64,000 bases of DNA from Paraurantiacibacter namhicola (GCF_001687545.1 NZ_CP016545.1:1907001-1971000); one strand, 5' to 3'; numbered from the stretch's first letter, positions 51,460 to 61,158 are shown. Translations and numbers: made by a program. The notes: generated from the letters alone by a model not told the origin.

Positions 51460-53283
51460 TCAGGCGCCGTCGCCTGCCTGGCCGGTCGGCGTCTTTTCCG
51501 CAGCGGCCGCCTTGGGCGGCTCCACGATGCGGATACCCAGCTCGCGCAGCTGTTGGGCGGAGACGGCGCTGGGTGCGTCCATCATCAGGTCCTCGCCCTT
51601 CTGGTTCATCGGGAAGGCGATGACCTCGCGGATGGCCTGCTCGCCTGCCAGCAGCATCACGATGCGGTCGATGCCCGGGGCCGAGCCACCATGCGGCGGC
51701 GCGCCATATCTGAAGGCGTTGATCATGCCGGAGAAGTTCGCATCGACCTCCTCTTGCGAATAGCCGGCGATTTCGAAGGCCTTGTACATGATGTCCGGAC
51801 GGTGATTCCGGATCGCGCCGCTGGAAAGCTCGTAGCCATTGCACACGATGTCGTATTGCCAGGCCAGGATATCGAGCGGGTCCTTGGTTTCCAGCGCTTC
51901 CATCTCGCCCTGCGGCATGGAGAAGGGATTGTGGCTGAAATCGACGCGCTTCTGCTCTTCGTCATATTCGAACATCGGGAAGTCGACGATCCAGCAGAAC
52001 TTGAAACAATCCTGCTCGATCAGCTCCAGCTGCTCGCCTACCTGCGTGCGCGCGGCACCTGCCAGCTTGGCCGCTTCGCTTTCCTTGCCGGCGGCGAAGA
52101 ACAATCCGTCGTCCGGGCCAAGGCCGAGCTCGTTATACAGCTCTTCCATCCGCTCCGGCCCGTGGTTCTTGGCGATGGGACCGCCAAACTCACCGCCCTT
52201 GCGGGTCACATAGCCGAGGCCTGCGAAGCCTTCGCCGCGCGCCCAATTGTTCATGTCGTCGAAGAACTTGCGGCTCTTGTCCGCAGTGCTGGGCGCCGGG
52301 ATCACGCGCACGCGCCCGCCGCCGCCCACGATCTTCTCGAACAGGCCGAAGCCGGACTTCTCGAAATGCGAGGTGACATCGCTGATGACCAGCGGGTTGC
52401 GCAGGTCCGGCTTGTCCGTGCCGTATTTCAGCATGGCTTCGGCATAGGGGATGCGCGCGAAGCTGCCGGACGGCGTTACGCTCTTGCCGTCCGCGAATTC
52501 CTCGAAACAGCCGGCCAGCACGGGCTCCAGCGCCTGGAACACGTCTTCCTGCGTCACGAAGCTCATCTCGAAATCGAGCTGGTAGAATTCCAGGCTGCGA
52601 TCAGCGCGCAGGTCTTCGTCGCGGAAGCAGGGTGCGATCTGGAAATACCGGTCGAAGCCGGACACCATCAGCATCTGCTTGAACATCTGCGGCGCCTGCG
52701 GGAGGGCGTAGAACTTGCCGTTGTGCATGCGGCTGGGCACCAGGAAGTCTCGCGCGCCTTCCGGGCTGCTGGCGGTCAGGATCGGCGTCTGGAATTCGGT
52801 GAAGCCCTGATCGCGCATGCGGCCGCGCAGGCTCTCGATCACCTTGGCGCGCAGCATGATGTTGCGGTGCATCGTCTCGCGGCGCAGGTCCAGGAAGCGG
52901 TACTTCAGGCGGATATCCTCAGGATAATGCTGCTCGCCGGCCACCGGCATGGGCAATTCTTCCGCGCGGCTCTGGATCGTGGCAGCCCGAGCGAAGACTT
53001 CGATCTCACCCGTAGGCAGATTGGCATTGACGGTCGCCTCGGCCCGCGCCTTCACCTCGCCATCGATGGTGACGACGCTTTCCAGCTTCAGCCCTTCCAG
53101 GATCGGCAGCGCGTCCGAATCCTCGTCCGCCACGATCTGGGTGATGCCGTAATGGTCGCGCAAATCGATGAAGAGCACGCCGCCATGGTCGCGCTTCTTG
53201 TGCACCCAGCCGGACAGGCGGACGGTCTCGCCGACGTCGCTTTGGCGGAGCGCGGCGCAGTTGTGGGTACGATAGGCGTGCAT
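51460..53283 (-). CDS. aspS: Aspartyl-tRNA synthetase
   Basis: 607 residues, bacterial class IIb. Anticodon-binding OB domain (about 1-110, [19 protein letters not shown]), class II motif 2 ([18 protein letters not shown]), a GAD insertion domain (about 290-420) and motif 3 ([16 protein letters not shown]). Alphaproteobacteria usually have a non-discriminating enzyme paired with GatCAB; that cannot be verified here. A C-terminal Ala/Lys/Pro tail ([16 protein letters not shown]) is an add-on. Confidence 0.97.
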   Translation of the reverse strand: MHAYRTHNCAALRQSDVGETVRLSGWVHKKRDHGGVLFIDLRDHYGITQIVADEDSDALPILEGLKLESVVTIDGEVKARAEATVNANLPTGEIEVFARAATIQSRAEELPMPVAGEQHYPEDIRLKYRFLDLRRETMHRNIMLRAKVIESLRGRMRDQGFTEFQTPILTASSPEGARDFLVPSRMHNGKFYALPQAPQMFKQMLMVSGFDRYFQIAPCFRDEDLRADRSLEFYQLDFEMSFVTQEDVFQALEPVLAGCFEEFADGKSVTPSGSFARIPYAEAMLKYGTDKPDLRNPLVISDVTSHFEKSGFGLFEKIVGGGGRVRVIPAPSTADKSRKFFDDMNNWARGEGFAGLGYVTRKGGEFGGPIAKNHGPERMEELYNELGLGPDDGLFFAAGKESEAAKLAGAARTQVGEQLELIEQDCFKFCWIVDFPMFEYDEEQKRVDFSHNPFSMPQGEMEALETKDPLDILAWQYDIVCNGYELSSGAIRNHRPDIMYKAFEIAGYSQEEVDANFSGMINAFRYGAPPHGGSAPGIDRIVMLLAGEQAIREVIAFPMNQKGEDLMMDAPSAVSAQQLRELGIRIVEPPKAAAAEKTPTGQAGDGA

Positions 53284-53401
53284 GGGGAGCTCTAACTTTC
53301 TGCCGGAATAAGCGGGAATTGCGCGCGCGTTGGAGCGCCGCGCAAAAGCGCGCCCCTAACAGCCACCGGGCGGCGTTTTGTCAAGGTTCGTCTGGCCGGT
53401 G

Positions 53402-54259
53402 TCAGGCCAGCCGCAGGCGCCTGAGCGCCCGCATGGCCACGCCGCGCAGCCATGGATACTGCCCCGGCGGCGGCATGGCCACGCCCACCCGGCGCATCGC
53501 CGCATTGAAGCTCCACGCATCGTCCTGCAGCAGGCTGCTGCGAGAGCGCCACGTGACCGAGAGTGAAACCGACGGCTCCTCACCCACGGTGACCGTGTGC
53601 GCCGCCTTGAATGGCACGTGCAGGGCGTCCCCGCTGCGCAGCTCATGCGGGACCGCGAAACGCGCGGCTCCCTCGCTCCACTCCAGCAGATTGTCGCCGG
53701 ATGCATGGTAATATTCGTTGTCCTGCGGCGACGGCAGGCCCGCTTCGGGGGAGATAATTGTAAAGTGCTTGCTCCCCGCAATCTGCAACAGGACGTTGTA
53801 CTCCGGATCGAAATGCAGCGGCGTCAGAAGCCCGGGCGAGCTGACGAACAGGAACGCCACCGGATGCAGCAGCGCGCCCGTGGGGCTCTCCGCGACAGGG
53901 CCGATGGCCGTCACGATCTCAGCAACGACATCGGCAAAATCCGGCCAGCGCGCAAGGTCGCGCAGCATGATCCAGCGCTTGGCCGTGGCGAGATCGTCCA
54001 GCAAGGATCCGAAATCGTCCGGAAGGTCCGCGAGCGGACGGAAGCGGCCCTCCGGCGTATCTTCCCGCACCTCCATCAGCGAGCGGGCGCCGCTGGCAAG
54101 CGCATCGCGGATCGCGGGCCATGAGAGGGACTGCCGGTGCGCGAGGAGATGGCCGAAACGCGCCGCTCTGTCCGGATAGCAGGCAGCCAGCGCGTCCGTA
54201 TCGAACACGCCGATATCGCTGCCGATCCAGTCGCCATCGTGGTGGAAGTCATGCCGCAT
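53402..54259 (-). CDS. JmjC/cupin-like (cupin_8) oxygenase family protein
   Basis: 285 residues. Likely Fe(II)/2-oxoglutarate hydroxylase: H149-x-D151 in LHFDPEYNVLLQ and H221 in AAHTVTVG form the expected facial triad, with KHFTIISP as the 2-oxoglutarate-binding strand. The start MRHDFHH is supported by GGGAGG upstream; a longer M lies 51 nt further. The substrate is unknown (protein, peptide or small-molecule hydroxylation). It is separated from its neighbours by 118 and 212 bp. Confidence 0.82.
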   Translation of the reverse strand: MRHDFHHDGDWIGSDIGVFDTDALAACYPDRAARFGHLLAHRQSLSWPAIRDALASGARSLMEVREDTPEGRFRPLADLPDDFGSLLDDLATAKRWIMLRDLARWPDFADVVAEIVTAIGPVAESPTGALLHPVAFLFVSSPGLLTPLHFDPEYNVLLQIAGSKHFTIISPEAGLPSPQDNEYYHASGDNLLEWSEGAARFAVPHELRSGDALHVPFKAAHTVTVGEEPSVSLSVTWRSRSSLLQDDAWSFNAAMRRVGVAMPPPGQYPWLRGVAMRALRRLRLA

Positions 54260-54471
54260 GGCCGCCTCCCTAACGCTGATACCGTTAAGACCAGCTTGAC
54301 CCCTGGCCATGCCCCTCTACAGCGCGCGCTCGCGAAGCGGTGCATAGCTGCCTGCGCGGCATTGCCGTGCGCAGGGCACTCCCGCTACCTTGCCCGGCGC
54401 GGCCTTCAACCGCACGGTTTCCTTGGGCCCGGCCCGGGGGCGGCACTCCGCCCACAGATTGAAAAGCGACG

Positions 54472-55719
54472 ATGAAGATACACCCGCTGATTACCGATAG
54501 CGATACGCTGGCCGACTTCTGCGAAAAGATGGCGGAAAGCGAATTCGTGTGCGTCGACACCGAATTCATGCGCGAGAATACCTATTACCCGCTGCTCTGC
54601 CTGGTGCAACTTGGCAATGAGGAGGAAGCCGCCGCCATCGACCCGCTGGCAGACGGCATCGACCTCTCCCCGCTGTGGGACCTGCTGTGCGACAATGAGG
54701 AGGTCCTGAAGATCTTCCACGCCGGCGGTCAGGACGTGGAGATCGTCTACAACTTCACCGGCAAGACGCCGCATCCCATCTTCGACACGCAAATTGCGAT
54801 GATGGCCATCAGCCAGTCCGAGCAGATCGGCTATGCCAACCTCGTCGAAAGCTGGCTGGGCAAGACGATCGACAAGGGCGCGCGCTTTACCGACTGGAGC
54901 CGCCGCCCGCTGACCGAACGGCAGATCGAATATGCCATCGGCGATGTGACGTACCTCGCCCAGATATTCCCGCGCATGCTGAAAAAGCTGATCAAGACCG
55001 GCCGCGGTGCCTGGCTGAATGCGGAGATGGAAAAGCTGGCCGACCCGTCCAATTACAACGCCGATCCCGAAAAGCTGTGGCGCAAGATCCGCGCACCGTC
55101 GCGCAACGCCATGGTGCTGGGCCGGCTGAAGGCGCTGGCCGCATGGCGCGAAGGCGAAGCGCAGGACAAGGACATTCCTCGCGGCCGTATCATGCGCGAC
55201 GAGACGCTGGCCGACATCGCCAGCCATCCGCCCAAGAAACAGGCGGACCTCGGCAAGGTGCGCGGCCTTTCCAACGCCTGGAAGGACAATGACATCGGTC
55301 GCCGCCTGATGAAGGTGCTGGAAGGCGCGGAGGAATTGCCCAAGTCCGAAATGCCGGCCAAGCCCAAGCGCGGCGCGCCGCTGGGCAAGGAAGGCGCGCT
55401 GGTGGCGGACCTGCTGAAGCTGTTGCTTAAGATCCGCAGCCGCGAAATCGAGATCGCCAGCCGCCTGCTGACCCGGTCCGACGAGCTGGAGGCGCTTGCC
55501 GCCGGCGTGCGCGACCTGCCCGTTCTGGAAGGCTGGCGTTACGAGGTGTTCGGCAAGGAAGCGGTCGAGCTGGTGGAGGGAAAGCTGGCCTTTGCCGTCG
55601 AGGGTGGCAGGCTGAAGATGGCCCCCATTGCCGACATTGCGAAAGGCCCCGAAGAGCCCGCCGAATCCACCGAGCCTGACCCGGAGCCCGAGACCGACCC
55701 CGAGACCGCGCAGGAGTGA
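54472..55719 (+). CDS. rnd: Ribonuclease D
   Basis: 415 residues. 3'-to-5' exoribonuclease maturing tRNA 3' ends. DEDD exonuclease residues: D28 and E30 in CVDTEFMRE, D in GGQDVEIV, and the YAIGDVTYL motif with the final Asp; HRDC domains follow (about 210-380). An acidic E/P-rich C-terminal tail (EPAESTEPDPEPE) is unusual. GTGA overlap with oxyR. Confidence 0.95.
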   Translation: MKIHPLITDSDTLADFCEKMAESEFVCVDTEFMRENTYYPLLCLVQLGNEEEAAAIDPLADGIDLSPLWDLLCDNEEVLKIFHAGGQDVEIVYNFTGKTPHPIFDTQIAMMAISQSEQIGYANLVESWLGKTIDKGARFTDWSRRPLTERQIEYAIGDVTYLAQIFPRMLKKLIKTGRGAWLNAEMEKLADPSNYNADPEKLWRKIRAPSRNAMVLGRLKALAAWREGEAQDKDIPRGRIMRDETLADIASHPPKKQADLGKVRGLSNAWKDNDIGRRLMKVLEGAEELPKSEMPAKPKRGAPLGKEGALVADLLKLLLKIRSREIEIASRLLTRSDELEALAAGVRDLPVLEGWRYEVFGKEAVELVEGKLAFAVEGGRLKMAPIADIAKGPEEPAESTEPDPEPETDPETAQE

Positions 55720-56612
55720 GCACGTACCTGCCCACTATCAAGCAGCTGCAATATCTGGTGGCGCTGCACGAACACAATCATTTCGGGCGTGCTGCAGAAG
55801 CCAGCTTCGTGTCGCAGTCCACCCTGTCCGCCGGGATACGCGAGCTGGAAACCCTGCTGGGCGTAACGCTGGTGGAACGCAGCCGCCGCGTCGTGCGCTT
55901 CACGCCGCTGGGCAACCAGGTGGTGGCAAAGGCACACCGCCTGCTGCGCGAGGCGGAGGAGCTGTCCGATCTGGTGCAGGCCAGCGGGAAGCCCCTGTCC
56001 GGCGAATTGCGCATGAGCGTGATCCCCACCATCGCGCCCTTCCTGCTGCCCAAGATCCTGCCGCGCCTGCGCCGCGAGCGCCCGCAGCTGAAGCTGTTCC
56101 TGCGCGAGGAGACCAGCGGCGATGCGGTGGAAAGCCTGCATCATGGCCGGGCGGATTGCGTCCTGCTTGCCCTGCCCTTTGCCACGGGCGAAGTGGAAAG
56201 CGCGAAGATCTGCGACGACGAGCTGATGGTGGCCTTCCCCAAGGATGACCCCCGCGATCCACCTGAGATTGTCTCCCCCGGCTCCATCGACGAAGGCCGC
56301 CTGCTGCTGCTGGAAGATGGCCACTGCTTGCGCGAGCATGCCCTGGCCGCCTGCAACCGGCCGGAACTGCGCGATAACGCCACCATGATCGGGACCAGCC
56401 TGCACACGCTGGTGCAGATGGTGGACAACGGACTTGGACTGACCATGCTGCCACGCATGGCCGTGGATGCCGGGATCCTGCGCGATACGGATATCGTCGC
56501 GCGGCCGCTGAAGAGCAAGAATGCGAACCGCGAGATCGCCCTGATCTGGCGGCGAAATTCCCCGCGATCGGCCGAGTTTCGCCTGCTCGCGGAAGAGTTG
56601 AGAGCGGGTTAA
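55716..56612 (+). CDS. oxyR: OxyR-type LysR regulator
   Basis: 298 residues. LysR winged helix (1-60; PTIKQLQYLVALHEHNHFGRAAE) and a co-inducer domain carrying C204 and C213 in DGHCLREHALAAC, at the 9-residue spacing of the redox cysteines of E. coli OxyR. That pair makes it the peroxide sensor rather than a generic LysR. GTG start overlaps the rnd stop. Possible targets in the window include the peroxiredoxin gene; no operator was identified. Confidence 0.93.
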   Translation: MSTYLPTIKQLQYLVALHEHNHFGRAAEASFVSQSTLSAGIRELETLLGVTLVERSRRVVRFTPLGNQVVAKAHRLLREAEELSDLVQASGKPLSGELRMSVIPTIAPFLLPKILPRLRRERPQLKLFLREETSGDAVESLHHGRADCVLLALPFATGEVESAKICDDELMVAFPKDDPRDPPEIVSPGSIDEGRLLLLEDGHCLREHALAACNRPELRDNATMIGTSLHTLVQMVDNGLGLTMLPRMAVDAGILRDTDIVARPLKSKNANREIALIWRRNSPRSAEFRLLAEELRAG

Positions 56613-56625
56613 CACGCGTTTTACC
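56609..56625 (+). promoter_or_regulatory. CtrA-like site upstream of the PilZ gene
   Basis: TTAA-N7-TTTACC, one mismatch from TTAA-N7-TTAA, overlapping the oxyR stop and 60 nt upstream of the PilZ-protein start. A second TTTACC follows 5 nt later. Confidence 0.4.
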
Positions 56626-56684
56626 GCAAGTTTACCTCCATTTGGGAAAGTGCATCCGGGACAATAGTAAAACAGGACCGGGTC

Positions 56685-57062
56685 ATGCGTTCTTACAATC
56701 GATTTGAAACCGACAGGGAAATTGCCTGCACGATCAGCGGTGGTCGCGATTTCGTGCAGCTGTACAACCTCTCATGCGGGGGCTGCATGATCGAGACGGG
56801 CCACCCGGACGCAGCGGTCAACGCCATTGTCCAGGTCCACCTGAACGACATGACGGTGATGCCGGGCCGCATCGTGTGGCGCTGCGGCCGCAATGCCGGG
56901 GTCAAGTTCGAAGTGCCGCTGCACAGCCGCCTGGTCGAAAGCCTGGGCTACATGCCGGGTGAGGAATTCGACGCCAGCGATCCGCGCGACCGCTTCGGCA
57001 TCCCGCTGGAAACGAACAGCTGGGCCAGCGACGCCATCGTCGACGGTGCGCGCCTGGGCTGA
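56685..57062 (+). CDS. PilZ-domain protein
   Basis: 125 residues, a single PilZ domain. R2-xxx-R6 (RSYNR) and N28-L-S30-xx-G33 (NLSCGG) form the c-di-GMP-binding signature; WRCGRNAGVKF is the usual beta-strand after it. Lone PilZ proteins link c-di-GMP to motility, adhesion or cell-cycle proteins. Two c-di-GMP-metabolising proteins are encoded in this window but not next to it. Confidence 0.9.
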   Translation: MRSYNRFETDREIACTISGGRDFVQLYNLSCGGCMIETGHPDAAVNAIVQVHLNDMTVMPGRIVWRCGRNAGVKFEVPLHSRLVESLGYMPGEEFDASDPRDRFGIPLETNSWASDAIVDGARLG

Positions 57063-57088
57063 TCTTGCGCGGCCTTCCGGCCCGCGAT

Positions 57089-57682
57089 TCAATCCATGTG
57101 TTTCAGGCCGACGCGTAGGTAATCCCAGCCGGTTACCAGCGTCAGGATGGCCGCTGCCCACAAGGTGGTGAGGCCGACGGTGTGCGGCACGTTCACGTCT
57201 ATCGCGCCAAATGGCATGGTCCAGCCAGGCAGCGCCTGCCCTAAAATCAGGGATCCCAGCGCGACCAGCTGGAAAGTGGTCTTCCACTTGGCCAGCTTGC
57301 TGACGGGCATGCTGACCTGCAGGCCGCCCAGAAACTCGCGCAGCCCCGATACTGCAATTTCTCGGACCAGAATGATGAGCCCGGCGATCACATGCGCGTC
57401 GCCCACATAGGGGCCGCGCAGCACGCCCTGCGCCGCCAGCACCAGGATGACGGCGGCCACCATGATCTTGTCCGCAATCGGATCGAGGAAGATGCCCAGC
57501 TTGCTCACCGCTCCGCTTGAGCGCGCCAACATGCCGTCGAAGTAATCCGTGATGCCCATCGCGCAATACAGTGCGAAGGCGAGGCCATAGCCCAGTTCCC
57601 AGCCTGGCCACCACAGGAGGAAGGCCAGCAGCGGGATCGCGACGATGCGCGAAAGGGTCAGGACGTTTGGCAGGCTCAGCAT
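57089..57682 (-). CDS. pgsA: CDP-diacylglycerol-glycerol-3-phosphate 3-phosphatidyltransferase
   Basis: 197 residues, five to six helices. Makes phosphatidylglycerophosphate. The CDP-alcohol phosphotransferase motif D-G-(x)2-A-R-(x)8-G-(x)3-D-(x)3-D spans D46/DYFDGMLAR to LDPIADK at about residue 72. Length and N-terminus SLPNVLTLSRIVAIPLL fit PgsA rather than PssA or CLS. Confidence 0.95.
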   Translation of the reverse strand: MLSLPNVLTLSRIVAIPLLAFLLWWPGWELGYGLAFALYCAMGITDYFDGMLARSSGAVSKLGIFLDPIADKIMVAAVILVLAAQGVLRGPYVGDAHVIAGLIILVREIAVSGLREFLGGLQVSMPVSKLAKWKTTFQLVALGSLILGQALPGWTMPFGAIDVNVPHTVGLTTLWAAAILTLVTGWDYLRVGLKHMD

Positions 57683-57801
57683 GACTGACAGCAGCCCTAG
57701 CGTGTTCGGAGTGCCGGAAAAAGGACCCCGCTTGCCTTGCCCACGGCAATTCCACCGCTAAGCTGCCCGGACACGCCGGATGGCGCCATGCAAGGGGCAC
57801 G

Positions 57802-59142
57802 ATGTTTACTTCCACCCACCTGCTGAAACGGCGCAGGTTCCTGCCGCTGTTCGCCACCCAGCTGTTCAACGCCTTCAACGATAACGTCTACAAGACGACG
57901 ATGGTGCTGTTCGTCGTCTACACCATCTACAATTCGGCGGAGAGCGAGACGATGTTCTCAAGCGTCGCCTCCGGATTGTTCATCCTGCCCTTCTTCCTGC
58001 TCTCCGCCATCGCCGGACAATTGTCCGATTTGCGCGACAAGGCCGTGCTGATCCGGCGCATCAAGGCGGCGGAAATCGTGCTGATGTGCGTGGGTGCCGT
58101 GGGCCTGTTCATGGCGTGGAACGGCATAGCGGTGGATGCGGTGGCCATCCCCCTGCTGCTGGCAACGCTGTTCGGCACAGGCGTGCAATCGGCATTCTTC
58201 GGCCCCATCAAATACGCGATCCTGCCGCAGCACCTGAAGAAGGATGAAGTGCTGGCCGGCACCGGCCTGGTGGAGGCCGGGACCTATATAGCCATCATGG
58301 GCGGGACGATCCTGGCGGGCCTGCTGTCCGAAAATGTCGAGATTGCCGCCTTCGCCATCGTTACCTTTGCCGTGATGGGCTACCTCGTTTCGCGGCAGGT
58401 CCCGCCTGCCCCGCCGCAAGGCGAGAAGGAAAAGATCGACTACAATCCCTTCACATCGTCCTGGGCGCTGCTGCGCGACACGATGCAGAACCGCGAGATC
58501 CTTTACGCCATCATCGCTATCAGCTTCTTCTGGACCATCGGCAGCGTGCTGTTCATCCAGTTCCCGCCGCTGGCCAAGAACGTCCTACTGGCCGATCCGA
58601 AGGTGGCGAGCCTGTTCCTCGTCTCCTTCTCCGTCGGCGTGGCAGTGGGATCGGTCACCATCAATCTGCTGCTGAAGGGCCGGGTGTCGGCCCGCTATGC
58701 CCCGATATCCGTGCTGATGATGGGGATCATGGTGGCGCTGTTCTACATGGTATGCCGGGCATGGAATGCCGGGCTGCGCAGCGACGAGCTGATGGATGTG
58801 ACGATGTTCCTGTCCTACCCGCTGGCCTGGGTAGTGCTCGGCAGCCTTCTGCTGATCGCAATTTTCGGCGGCATGTTCGTGGTGCCGCTCTATGCCTTCC
58901 TGACCACGCGCGTGGCGGCAAATATGGCCAGCCGCACGGTCGCGGCGAACAATATCGTGAATTCGGGTTCGATGGTGATCGGCTCGCTGCTGGCCTTCGC
59001 GCTCAGTACGATCGGGATACCGCTGGCGGAGCAGGTGTTGCTGTCGAGCGCCATGTGCCTCGTATCAGTGTGGCTGGGAATGAAACTTTACCGCGCGGAG
59101 CAGGATGCCGCGATCCACGCGGCGGAGACCGCCCCGGCCTGA
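57802..59142 (+). CDS. LplT-like MFS transporter (putative lysophospholipid transporter)
   Basis: 446 residues, 12 transmembrane segments. The N-terminus FLPLFATQLFNAFNDNVYK is the typical LplT-type start, and SAFFGPIKYAILPQHL is another family segment. In E. coli LplT flips lysophospholipids for re-acylation by Aas; here no Aas domain is fused and none is adjacent. Substrate is inferred from family. Confidence 0.85.
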   Translation: MFTSTHLLKRRRFLPLFATQLFNAFNDNVYKTTMVLFVVYTIYNSAESETMFSSVASGLFILPFFLLSAIAGQLSDLRDKAVLIRRIKAAEIVLMCVGAVGLFMAWNGIAVDAVAIPLLLATLFGTGVQSAFFGPIKYAILPQHLKKDEVLAGTGLVEAGTYIAIMGGTILAGLLSENVEIAAFAIVTFAVMGYLVSRQVPPAPPQGEKEKIDYNPFTSSWALLRDTMQNREILYAIIAISFFWTIGSVLFIQFPPLAKNVLLADPKVASLFLVSFSVGVAVGSVTINLLLKGRVSARYAPISVLMMGIMVALFYMVCRAWNAGLRSDELMDVTMFLSYPLAWVVLGSLLLIAIFGGMFVVPLYAFLTTRVAANMASRTVAANNIVNSGSMVIGSLLAFALSTIGIPLAEQVLLSSAMCLVSVWLGMKLYRAEQDAAIHAAETAPA

Positions 59143-59146
59143 GGCG

Positions 59147-59344
59147 TTACCAGATAAAGGTCATCACCGCGACGAAGCAGGCGGAATAGGCGAGCGCAAA
59201 GCCGCGCACATCCTCTGCATTCACAGCGAAGGGCACCCGCCAGGCGCGATGGCGACGCCGCGTGTCCTTGCAGACATAGGCGGGCAAGCTGGCCCGGAAA
59301 GGGTGACGGGCCGACTCATCGGTAAGGACCAGTGCTCTTCTCAT
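59147..59344 (-). CDS. 65-residue hypothetical protein with C-terminal membrane helix
   Basis: Basic N-terminal part and one hydrophobic stretch at the end (ALAYSACFVAVMTFIW). It is the only sensible coding frame in the gap between the LplT-like and ThDP-enzyme genes. No recognised family and no strong ribosome-binding site. A CtrA-like TTAA-N7-CTAACC lies just upstream. Confidence 0.5.
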   Translation of the reverse strand: MRRALVLTDESARHPFRASLPAYVCKDTRRRHRAWRVPFAVNAEDVRGFALAYSACFVAVMTFIW

Positions 59345-59354
59345 GACGAGGGGG

Positions 59355-59371
59355 TTAACGCGGTGCTAACC
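59355..59371 (-). promoter_or_regulatory. CtrA-like site upstream of the small membrane protein gene
   Basis: TTAA-N7-CTAACC, one mismatch from the CtrA consensus, 11 nt upstream of the hypothetical-protein start and 124 nt upstream of the ThDP-enzyme start. It can be read on either strand as an inverted GGTTAG/CTAACC. Confidence 0.4.
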
Positions 59372-59494
59372 ATTTGGAACCCCGGCTTTATGCGCCTGTC
59401 CACAGCGGGGACATTAACCCAATCCGGCAACCATGAGCGTTTTGTGCGCCGCGCCGCATTGCCGCCGCCGCGGCGCGCCGCTAATCGGTTTCGC

Positions 59495-61144
59495 ATGAAA
59501 CAAAGCGCCGCCAAGCTCCTCGTCCAGTGCCTCAAAGCGCAGGAATGCCGCCGTATCTTCACCGTGCCGGGGGAGAGCTTCCTGCCCGTGCTGGATGCCC
59601 TGCACGATAGCGACGGAATTGAAACCATAATCTGCCGCCAGGAAGGCGGTACGGCCTTCATGGCCTGCGCGGATGGCAGCATCACCGGGCGGCCCGGCGT
59701 CGCCTTCGTCACGCGCGGACCGGGCGCCACCAACGCCAGCATCGGCGTCCACGTAGCCATGCAGGATTCGCAGCCCATGATCCTGTTCGTGGGCGACGTC
59801 GCGCGCGAGATGCGCGACCGCGAAGGCTTCCAGGAAATGGACTTCGCGGCCTATTTCGGCCCGATCTGCAAGTGGTCTGCCCGGATCGACGATGCCGCGC
59901 GGATCCCGGAATACATCGCCCGCGCCTATGCCACCGCCACCTCCGGCCGTCCGGGCCCGGTGGTCATCGCCCTGCCCGAAGACATGCTGTCGGACGAGGT
60001 CGAGGGGCTGGAGCCGCGCCCCTTCGTCCACCGCCCGGCGCAGGCCCCCTGCCCCGACGCGCTGGCCACCATGATGGCGATGATCGGCGATGCGTCTTCC
60101 CCCGTCGCCATCGTCGGCGGCGCAGGCTGGAATGCCAAGGCACGCGAGCACTTCACCCGTTTCGCCGAAGACATCGGCCTGCCGGTTGCCACCGCATTCC
60201 GGCGGCAGGACGCGATTTCCCCGGACTCGCCGGTCTATGCCGGAAACCTGGGCTACGGCCCGAACCCCAAGCTGCTGGAGCGCATCAGGCAGGCAGACCT
60301 GCTACTGGTGGTGGGCGCACGCATGGGAGAGGCCACGACCGACGGCTATGAACTCGTCACGCCGGACCATCCCGGACAGCTGCTGGTCCATGTCCATCCC
60401 GACCCGGAGGAGCTCCAGCGCGTCTATCGCGCAGACCTGGCGATCTGCGCCGACATGGGCGAGTTTGCCGAGGGCGCGGACCTGTGGGACCACGACATCC
60501 TGTCCTTCGATGCCGGGCAGCAGGCGCATGAGCAATGGCTGGCCTTCAATACGCCCGGCAGCGACGGGACAAAGCTGGACCTTGCGCAATGCCTGGCCGC
60601 CGCGCGGCGGATCCTCCCGGCGGACAGCGTGATCTGCAACGGGGCCGGCAATTTTTCCAGCTGGTGGCACCGGTACTGGCCCTATGCCGGCTATCCTTCG
60701 CAAATGGCGCCGACCGCGGGCGCGATGGGTTACGGCGTGCCCGCAGCAGTCGCGGCGAAGCTGGCCCTGCCCGATCGCTGCGTCGTCGCGGTGGCGGGCG
60801 ACGGCGACTTCCTCATGAACGGGCAGGAGCTGGCCACGGCCGCGCAATACGGCCTCGATCTGCTGGTTATCGTGGTGGACAACGGGACATACGGCACGAT
60901 CCGCATGCACCAGGAACGGGAATTTCCCGGCCGTGTCAGCGGCACCAGCCTTGCCAATCCGGATTTTGCGAAATTGGGCGAAGCGTTCGGGGCGCAGAGC
61001 TGGCGCGTGGAAACGGCGGATGAATTTGCCGAGGCGCTACAGCAGGCTGTCTCCGCCAAGGGCCTTCGCCTGATCCACTGCCTGCAGGATCAGGACGTGA
61101 TCGCCGCATCGGGCGTGACGATCGAGGGGCTGCGCGCCCGCTAA
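59495..61144 (+). CDS. Thiamine-diphosphate-dependent enzyme, acetolactate-synthase-like
   Basis: 549 residues. Three-domain ThDP fold: Pyr domain with catalytic E50 (ICRQEGGTAF), central domain (about 190-330), and the PP domain with GDGDFLMNGQEL (GDG...N). The N-terminal FTVPGESFLPVLDAL is AHAS-like. No regulatory subunit gene is adjacent, so it is probably not the biosynthetic IlvB; benzoylformate or other 2-oxoacid decarboxylases or carboligases of this group are options. The ATG is preceded by a poorly conserved leader. Confidence 0.85.
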   Translation: MKQSAAKLLVQCLKAQECRRIFTVPGESFLPVLDALHDSDGIETIICRQEGGTAFMACADGSITGRPGVAFVTRGPGATNASIGVHVAMQDSQPMILFVGDVAREMRDREGFQEMDFAAYFGPICKWSARIDDAARIPEYIARAYATATSGRPGPVVIALPEDMLSDEVEGLEPRPFVHRPAQAPCPDALATMMAMIGDASSPVAIVGGAGWNAKAREHFTRFAEDIGLPVATAFRRQDAISPDSPVYAGNLGYGPNPKLLERIRQADLLLVVGARMGEATTDGYELVTPDHPGQLLVHVHPDPEELQRVYRADLAICADMGEFAEGADLWDHDILSFDAGQQAHEQWLAFNTPGSDGTKLDLAQCLAAARRILPADSVICNGAGNFSSWWHRYWPYAGYPSQMAPTAGAMGYGVPAAVAAKLALPDRCVVAVAGDGDFLMNGQELATAAQYGLDLLVIVVDNGTYGTIRMHQEREFPGRVSGTSLANPDFAKLGEAFGAQSWRVETADEFAEALQQAVSAKGLRLIHCLQDQDVIAASGVTIEGLRAR

Positions 61145-61158
61145 GGCCCGTTGCGCCC

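Noticed and set aside
51421-53295. Long plus-strand frame opposite aspS
   Set aside because: Antisense shadow; aspS is unmistakable on the other strand.
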